A stretch of 64,000 nt of DNA, from contig NZ_JANZKZ010000002.1 in the NCBI RefSeq assembly GCF_025770725.1, positions 62,001-126,000 of the forward strand, written 5' to 3'. Of this stretch, positions 59,365 through 64,000 are shown in pieces (the stretch's first letter is position 1; the number at the start of each line of letters is the position of its first letter). The translations under genes were made by a program, and so were the position numbers. Below the pieces are notes generated by a model, which saw nothing but the letters and a program-made list of their open reading frames with translations, ran no database searches and was not told the origin of the DNA. The stretch is from Sulfurospirillum oryzae (GTDB taxonomy: Bacteria; Campylobacterota; Campylobacteria; Campylobacterales; Sulfurospirillaceae).

Positions 59365-59380
59365 TGGAATACATTATGCA
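59365..59380 (+). promoter_or_regulatory. Sigma-54-like promoter (-24/-12) of nifEN
   Basis: TGGAATACATTATGCA has GG at 59366-59367 and GC at 59378-59379, spacing 10. The predicted first transcribed base falls at about 59391, next to the nifE ATG. Confidence 0.62.
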
Positions 59381-59391
59381 AATCTATAATT

Positions 59392-60735
59392 ATGGTAAAT
59401 AAAAAACTGATCAAGGATTTGTTAAACGAGAGTGCTTGTTCTCATAACAAAACCAAAAAAAGTAGCTGTGACAAACCCAAACCTGGGGCGACAAGCGGAG
59501 GGTGTGCGTTCGAGGGGGCGCAAATATCACTCTTTCCTTATGCGGACGCTGTGCATTTGGTGCATGGCCCCGACACTTGTCTTGGCGCTTCATGGGAGAC
59601 TCGAGCGACACTTACAAGCTATGAAGGTGAAAACAATACTCCATTAGGCTATTGCACCAATGTCACCACGCAAGACATCATTTTTGGTGGTGACAAGAAG
59701 CTTGCGGACGCTCTTTCTTACATCGTAGAGCATAAAAATCCTAAGGCAATTTTTGTCTATGAAACCTGTGTGACAGCGATGATCGGTGATAACATTGACT
59801 ATACCTGTAAAACTGCACAAGATCAGTTTAACATTCCTATTGTAGCGGTGCATGCACCCGGTTTTGTGGGCAGTAAAAACTTAGGCTCTCGTCTTGCGGG
59901 TGAAGCGGTTTTGGACGCGCTTGTGGGTACGCGTGAGCCTGACAGTATTCATCCGTTTGGCATTAACTTGATCGGTGATTATAACGTGACGGGTGATATG
60001 TGGCAGTATAAGCCTATTTTGGAGCGTATTGGCATTAAAATCGTCTCAACCCTCTCAGGTGATGGTCGCATTGAAGCGATCCAAACAGCTCATACAGCAA
60101 AGCTCAATGTCATCGTCTGTGCGAAGTCTTTGGTCACCTTGTGCCGAAAAATGCAGGAGCGCTATAACATCCCTTATGTCAGCGTCTCGTTCTATGGTAA
60201 ACGTGACACCTCAAACGCGATTCGCTCCATCGTCAACGCGTTTGGCGATGCGGAATTGATCGCTAAAGCCGAAGCGGTTATTGCTGAGGAAGAGGCGAAG
60301 TTGACAGAGCGTTTGAAGTCTTATCATTTGATGCTTAAAGGCAAAAAAGCCATCTTAAACACCGGTGGAAATAAGTCATGGTCGATCGCTTCTGCCCTTC
60401 AAGACATTGGCATCGAAGTGGTCGCAACCTGTGTTCAAAAAGCCACCGAAGAAGATGTCGCCATAGCGAGTGAATATGTTCCCATCGTTTTTAAAAACCC
60501 CGGTGCTGAACAGCCAAGATTGATTGATGAGCATAAGGTGGACATTTTGCTTGCGGGTGGTCGTAGTCTTTACACGGCGATTAAAAAACGCATTGCCTTT
60601 GTCGATGTCAACCAAGAGAAAAAAGTGAGTTATGGCGCTTACGGAGGGCTTGAAAACCTTGCTATTGATGTCTGTGCCGCACTTTCAAATCCTGTCTTTA
60701 AACTTGTCGCAAAGGAGGCACCATGGGAGCTATGA
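59392..60735 (+). CDS. nifE: Nitrogenase FeMo-cofactor scaffold protein NifE
   Basis: Alpha-subunit-like half of the NifEN scaffold on which NifB-co matures. The 447-residue protein has the family N-terminus LLNESACSHN, CxxPKPGATSGGCAFEGAQ and LVHGPDTCLGASW with the P-cluster-like cysteines. It also has CVTAMIGDNID, HAPGFVGSKNLG and the YGAYGGLENLA end. ATG 59392 matches homologue length, but no ribosome-binding site precedes it. It overlaps nifN by 13 bases. Confidence 0.96.
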   Translation: MVNKKLIKDLLNESACSHNKTKKSSCDKPKPGATSGGCAFEGAQISLFPYADAVHLVHGPDTCLGASWETRATLTSYEGENNTPLGYCTNVTTQDIIFGGDKKLADALSYIVEHKNPKAIFVYETCVTAMIGDNIDYTCKTAQDQFNIPIVAVHAPGFVGSKNLGSRLAGEAVLDALVGTREPDSIHPFGINLIGDYNVTGDMWQYKPILERIGIKIVSTLSGDGRIEAIQTAHTAKLNVIVCAKSLVTLCRKMQERYNIPYVSVSFYGKRDTSNAIRSIVNAFGDAELIAKAEAVIAEEEAKLTERLKSYHLMLKGKKAILNTGGNKSWSIASALQDIGIEVVATCVQKATEEDVAIASEYVPIVFKNPGAEQPRLIDEHKVDILLAGGRSLYTAIKKRIAFVDVNQEKKVSYGAYGGLENLAIDVCAALSNPVFKLVAKEAPWEL

Positions 60736-62015
60736 TTAACATCAAAGAGTTTAAAAACACAACGCTCAAACCTTTACATGTAAACCCTCTCAAGCTCTCT
60801 CAGCCGATGGGTGCGACGCTCGCATTTTTGGGCATTAAAAACTGTATGCCTTTGATGCACGGAGCGCAAGGGTGTGCTTCGTTTACGAAGGTGCTTTTCA
60901 CGAGGCACTTTAACGATCCTATCGCCATTCAAACCACTGCGGTCAATGACATTACCGCTGTTATTGATGGAGGAGAGAAGGGCATCTCTGAGGCGGTTGA
61001 GAACATCACTAAAAAGGTAACGCCTGATTTGGTGGGGCTTTTTACAACGGGTATGACCGAGACCAAAGGCGATGACATCAAAGGTGCGACACTGCTTTTA
61101 AAAGAGAAGCAAAAAATGGTCTATGTGCATACGCCTGATTTTGAGGGTGGGCTTGAGAGTGGGTGGAGTTTGAGTGTTCAAAACATCATTACGCAACTCA
61201 TTGCGCCTTGTGCCCGTGTTCGTAAAGACAAAGCACTTCTCATCCCCAATGTCAATCTAAGCCCCATTGAAGTTGAAAAACTCAAAGAGGCGTTAGAGCT
61301 TTTAGACTTTGAAGTTTTGGCTCTTCCAGACCTGAGCGATTCGCTCGATGGACACTTGGGTGTCAAACAAGGCGCACTCAGCAGTGGCGGCATTAGCGTT
61401 GCGCAGATTGAGGCCTTAGGCGATGCGGGCGTGGTTATTACGGTAGGTCGCTCAGTTAAAAAATGCGGTGAGCTTTTTTGTGAAAAGTACCCTCAAAGTA
61501 CGCATCTTCATTTTGACAGTCTGATGGGCTTAGAAGCGAGTGATGATTTTTATGCCAAACTTTTAGCTTACATGGGCAGCAAAAGCGTACCCAGTGTCGT
61601 AAAGCGATGGCGCGCACGTTTGCAAGATGTACTTTTAGATACCCACTTTTCACTGGGCAAGGCAAAGATCATCATCGCCGATGAACCCGATAGTGCTTAT
61701 GCCCTCTCTAAAGCGCTTAGGGAAGCTGGAGGGACGTGTGAGGCGTATATTTCCCAGCGTAGTGAGGTGCAAGAAGCCTTTACATGTAAAGTTGTTATTG
61801 GCGATTTGGAAGAGGTCGAAAAAGCCCTTTCTGCGGCAGATATGCTCATTACCAACTATCATGGGGAGCGTTTAGCGCATAAGCATCATAAAGCCCTGCT
61901 TATTCGAGGCTTCCCCAATTACGAGCAAGTAGGTGTTGCCCTTCGCCACAACATTTTGTATGAAGGCAGTTGCGCCTTTTTATGCGAAACAGCCAATCTT
62001 TTAGGACATCATTAA
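60723..62015 (+). CDS. nifN: Nitrogenase FeMo-cofactor scaffold protein NifN
   Basis: Beta-subunit-like half of NifEN. The 430-residue protein has LKLSQPMGATLAFLGIKNCMPLMHGAQGCASF near the N-terminus, FTTGMTETKGDDI, the VNLSP and GGISVAQIEALG segments, and ends in a HNILYEGSCAFLCE-like region. It starts at 60723 after an AAAGGAGG site, overlapping nifE. Two perfect TTTACATGTAAA copies lie inside, at 60773 (LHVN) and 61779 (FTCK). The gene ends the nif region in this window. Confidence 0.95.
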   Translation: MGAMINIKEFKNTTLKPLHVNPLKLSQPMGATLAFLGIKNCMPLMHGAQGCASFTKVLFTRHFNDPIAIQTTAVNDITAVIDGGEKGISEAVENITKKVTPDLVGLFTTGMTETKGDDIKGATLLLKEKQKMVYVHTPDFEGGLESGWSLSVQNIITQLIAPCARVRKDKALLIPNVNLSPIEVEKLKEALELLDFEVLALPDLSDSLDGHLGVKQGALSSGGISVAQIEALGDAGVVITVGRSVKKCGELFCEKYPQSTHLHFDSLMGLEASDDFYAKLLAYMGSKSVPSVVKRWRARLQDVLLDTHFSLGKAKIIIADEPDSAYALSKALREAGGTCEAYISQRSEVQEAFTCKVVIGDLEEVEKALSAADMLITNYHGERLAHKHHKALLIRGFPNYEQVGVALRHNILYEGSCAFLCETANLLGHH

Positions 62016-62060
62016 AAAAGTGGTGATAGTATTACCTCACTAAAAACAGAAGGATAGTGT

Positions 62061-62996
62061 ATGAACCCTATTGAGGCAATACTAAGAAAGCAAAAAGTGC
62101 TTATCATTGATGGTGCGTTTGGTACGGAGTTGGAGCGTAAAGGTTACGACATTAACGACTCGCTTTGGTCAGCGAAGTTTTTGATGGAAAAACCTGAAGC
62201 CATTGGCGAAGTGCATAAAGACTATCTTGAAGCAGGTTCAGACTGCGTGACAACGGCGAGTTACCAAGCGAGTTATGAAGGTTTTATGAAGCGAGGTATG
62301 AGTGAAGAGGAAGCCAAAGCGCTCATTCAATCTTCGGTTAAAATCGCTCAAAAGGTGCGCGATACGTTTTGGAGCGAAACCAAAAACCATGACAAAAGAG
62401 AAAAACCTTTAGTGGCAGCTTCGGTTGGACCTTATGGTGCTTACTTAGCCGATGGCTCAGAATTTAAAGGCAATTATGGACTGAGTCAAGAAGAACTGAT
62501 GAACTTTCATCGCAAACGACTCTCTACACTCATTGAAGCAAAACCCGATCTTTTGGCGTTTGAGACGATGCCTTGTTTGATTGAGGTACAAGCGTTGTGT
62601 AAACTACTAGAAGCGTTCCCCGATATGTATGCGTGGGTGAGTTTTAGTGCCAAAGATGGAACGCATATCAATAGCGGTGAGTGTATACGTGAATGTGCGC
62701 AGTTTCTGGATAGCCAAAAGCAAATCATTGCTATTGGCATCAACTGTACCGCACCTAAATACATCGAATCGCTCATAAGTGAAATCAAGACGGTCACAAC
62801 AAAACCCATCATTGTTTACCCCAATGGTGGGTCAATCTACAATGCGCTGACTAAAACATGGGATGGGCTTTCTCAAAGCGCATCGTATGGGAAGATGGCG
62901 CATACATGGTATGAAAAAGGAGCACGCATCATCGGAGGATGTTGTCAAACAACGCCCGAAGATATAGCGCAAGTTGCACAGTGGGTTAGACCATAA
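62061..62996 (+). CDS. mmuM: Homocysteine S-methyltransferase (MmuM-like)
   Basis: Moves a methyl group from S-methylmethionine or SAM to homocysteine, giving methionine. The 311-residue barrel has DGAFGTELERKGYD at the N-terminus, TTASYQASYEGF, GPYGAYLADGSE, a C-terminal Zn site GINCT (first Cys) and GGCCQTTPE (last two Cys). AGAAGGAT precedes the ATG. It runs the same way as nifEN, 45 bases after it. It could be read through from nifN but has no known nif function. Confidence 0.93.
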   Translation: MNPIEAILRKQKVLIIDGAFGTELERKGYDINDSLWSAKFLMEKPEAIGEVHKDYLEAGSDCVTTASYQASYEGFMKRGMSEEEAKALIQSSVKIAQKVRDTFWSETKNHDKREKPLVAASVGPYGAYLADGSEFKGNYGLSQEELMNFHRKRLSTLIEAKPDLLAFETMPCLIEVQALCKLLEAFPDMYAWVSFSAKDGTHINSGECIRECAQFLDSQKQIIAIGINCTAPKYIESLISEIKTVTTKPIIVYPNGGSIYNALTKTWDGLSQSASYGKMAHTWYEKGARIIGGCCQTTPEDIAQVAQWVRP

Positions 62997-62998
62997 AA

Positions 62999-64000
62999 TT
63001 AACTCGGACTCTCTGTCCTTTTCTCTTTTGAATCAAGCGAAAAACGAACATTTTCATCAATGCTTTTGATATGTAAATCGTGTTGTGGAAAAGGAATTTT
63101 TATACCATGTTCGTTAAGGGTGTTATAGATAAGAATAAGAAAGCGTGAAATCGTTTTGCTTGGTGCGAGGATTTCTTCACCATGTATCCATACTTGAAGC
63201 ATAAAATCAACACTGCTACTGCCCATTCCTGTCATAAGGACATTGGTGTATTTTTCAGGGGTATTCATGACATCGCCATACGCACGTTTTTCAACAGCAT
63301 TAATAAGAACCTCTATGACGTGTTCAGGTTTTGTTCCATAAGCAACACCAAAGGGAATATCAAAGCGTTTTATTTTATCGTGCATCGTCCAGTTAATAAC
63401 GTTGTTTTCAATGAAATTGCGATTGGGCACAATGACGTCGATATTGCCGTTAGTATTGAGTGTGGTGGAGCGCATACGAATATCGAAAACATGACCACGT
63501 AAAGTATCGGACAGCTCAACAAAATCACCAATTTTAATGCTTCGCTCGAACATCAAGATAATGCCAGAAACAAGGTTCGAGACGATATTTTGTAAACCAA
63601 AACCAATACCTACTGAAAGCGCACCTGCAACAAGAGCAATCGAAGAGAGGTCTATACCTAAAACATTTAAAGCGATAAAAAAGGCAGTGATAATGATAAT
63701 GTAATAACCAAGATTGGCCAAAATGGTTCGCGTTGCTTGGTTGATCGATTTGCTATTGTTGGCAATTTTTTTAATACTTGCTTTGTAAAATCCACCCCCA
63801 AAAACACCAATAAGAAAAATCAAGAGGGCTAGAATAAGTTTAAAGGTCGCAATAGGTGTGCCATTTACGGTAAAAAGAGGTTCACTAAACATGAGCCAAA
63901 CTGTTTTAAAAATAGTTTTAAATTCTTGCGTTGTTGTGCCTGTAATTGTATTGATAGTGCCAAAATAGTTCTTTTCCATACCATGCAAAAGAGTTGCCAT
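62999..64000 (-). CDS. Small-conductance mechanosensitive channel (MscS family), possibly 5'-truncated
   Basis: The visible 333 residues include three to four membrane helices. TM3 carries SIALVAGALSVGIGFGLQNIVSNLVSGIIL, the pore-lining MscS signature, followed by the beta domain FERSIKIGDFVELSD and RMRSTTLNTNGNIDVIVPNR, and a C-terminal alpha/beta part. The first visible Met coincides with the window edge. The N-terminal stretch does not look like a signal or a clean start, so the real gene may begin further right. It is convergent with mmuM. Confidence 0.9.
   Translation of the reverse strand: MATLLHGMEKNYFGTINTITGTTTQEFKTIFKTVWLMFSEPLFTVNGTPIATFKLILALLIFLIGVFGGGFYKASIKKIANNSKSINQATRTILANLGYYIIIITAFFIALNVLGIDLSSIALVAGALSVGIGFGLQNIVSNLVSGIILMFERSIKIGDFVELSDTLRGHVFDIRMRSTTLNTNGNIDVIVPNRNFIENNVINWTMHDKIKRFDIPFGVAYGTKPEHVIEVLINAVEKRAYGDVMNTPEKYTNVLMTGMGSSSVDFMLQVWIHGEEILAPSKTISRFLILIYNTLNEHGIKIPFPQHDLHIKSIDENVRFSLDSKEKRTESPS

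Noticed and set aside
62016-62060. Hairpin terminator or SAM-type riboswitch between nifN and mmuM
   Set aside because: The 45-base gap is too short for a riboswitch and the inverted repeat has several mismatches.

Overview
The window looks like chromosomal DNA from a campylobacterotan (epsilonproteobacterium), most probably Sulfurospirillum or a close relative. The reasons are the low-to-moderate GC, many TGnTATAAT-type extended -10 boxes, histidine kinases with the MIAHQWRQPL H-box common in this phylum, the fliL-acpS pairing, a RibBA with a degenerate second half, GGAAC...TTGC sigma-54 promoters like those of Campylobacter and Helicobacter, and a nitrogen-fixation cluster. This assignment is inference from gene content; no 16S rRNA is present.

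Layout. 1-15.8 kb is mostly housekeeping: serine dehydratase, ruvX, argD, midA-like, thiS, acpS-fliL, radA-ftsY, a TlpA thioredoxin, 5-FCL, rny, an MsbA-like exporter, SYLF and DedA proteins, an S24/LexA-like repressor and a cyclophilin. 15.9-26.9 kb is a signalling block: a beta-propeller/helical protein, receiver-PAS, OmpR regulator, receiver-GGDEF-EAL, two related histidine kinases, a FIST sensor and a lone PAS protein. 26.9-30.4 kb holds YbaK, several small unknown membrane proteins, a nuclease and two tRNAs (Gln, initiator Met). 30.5-33.8 kb has ribBA, a Kef-type antiporter and a META lipoprotein. 33.8-40.0 kb is a seven-gene leftward operon of tightly spaced genes: FtsX-like permease, LolD-like ATPase, a divergent haem-copper-oxidase subunit I homologue, a polytopic protein, YceI, a phosphoesterase and a truncated histidine kinase. 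40.1-48.0 kb is mixed: DEDDh exonuclease, AT-rich TIR protein, small genes, a TonB receptor, YbgC, a PBP-like lipoprotein and uracil-DNA glycosylase. 48.0-62.0 kb is a nif region: nifB-nifV-BFD-like-LRR leftward, fdxN-like-nifX-flavodiiron leftward, nifEN rightward. A 5.4-kb two-component/c-di-GMP block is embedded in it. nifHDK lie outside the window. The end has a homocysteine methyltransferase and an MscS channel running off the edge. No gap without a gene exceeds about 300 bases.

How parts work together. The nif genes cover FeMo-cofactor synthesis (B, V, E, N, X), electron supply (FdxN-like) and probably oxygen protection (flavodiiron). Three sigma-54-like promoters with nearly the same sequence sit exactly where three of these operons should start. 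The signalling blocks point to kinase-to-receiver-EAL control of c-di-GMP turnover; both GGDEF domains are degenerate.

The most striking sequence-level signal is a 12-bp perfect palindrome, TTTACATGTAAA, present 20 times in 64 kb where far fewer than one copy is expected. It lies in genes, in terminators and, repeatedly, just upstream of ribosome-binding sites. It behaves like a highly iterated palindrome of unknown function.
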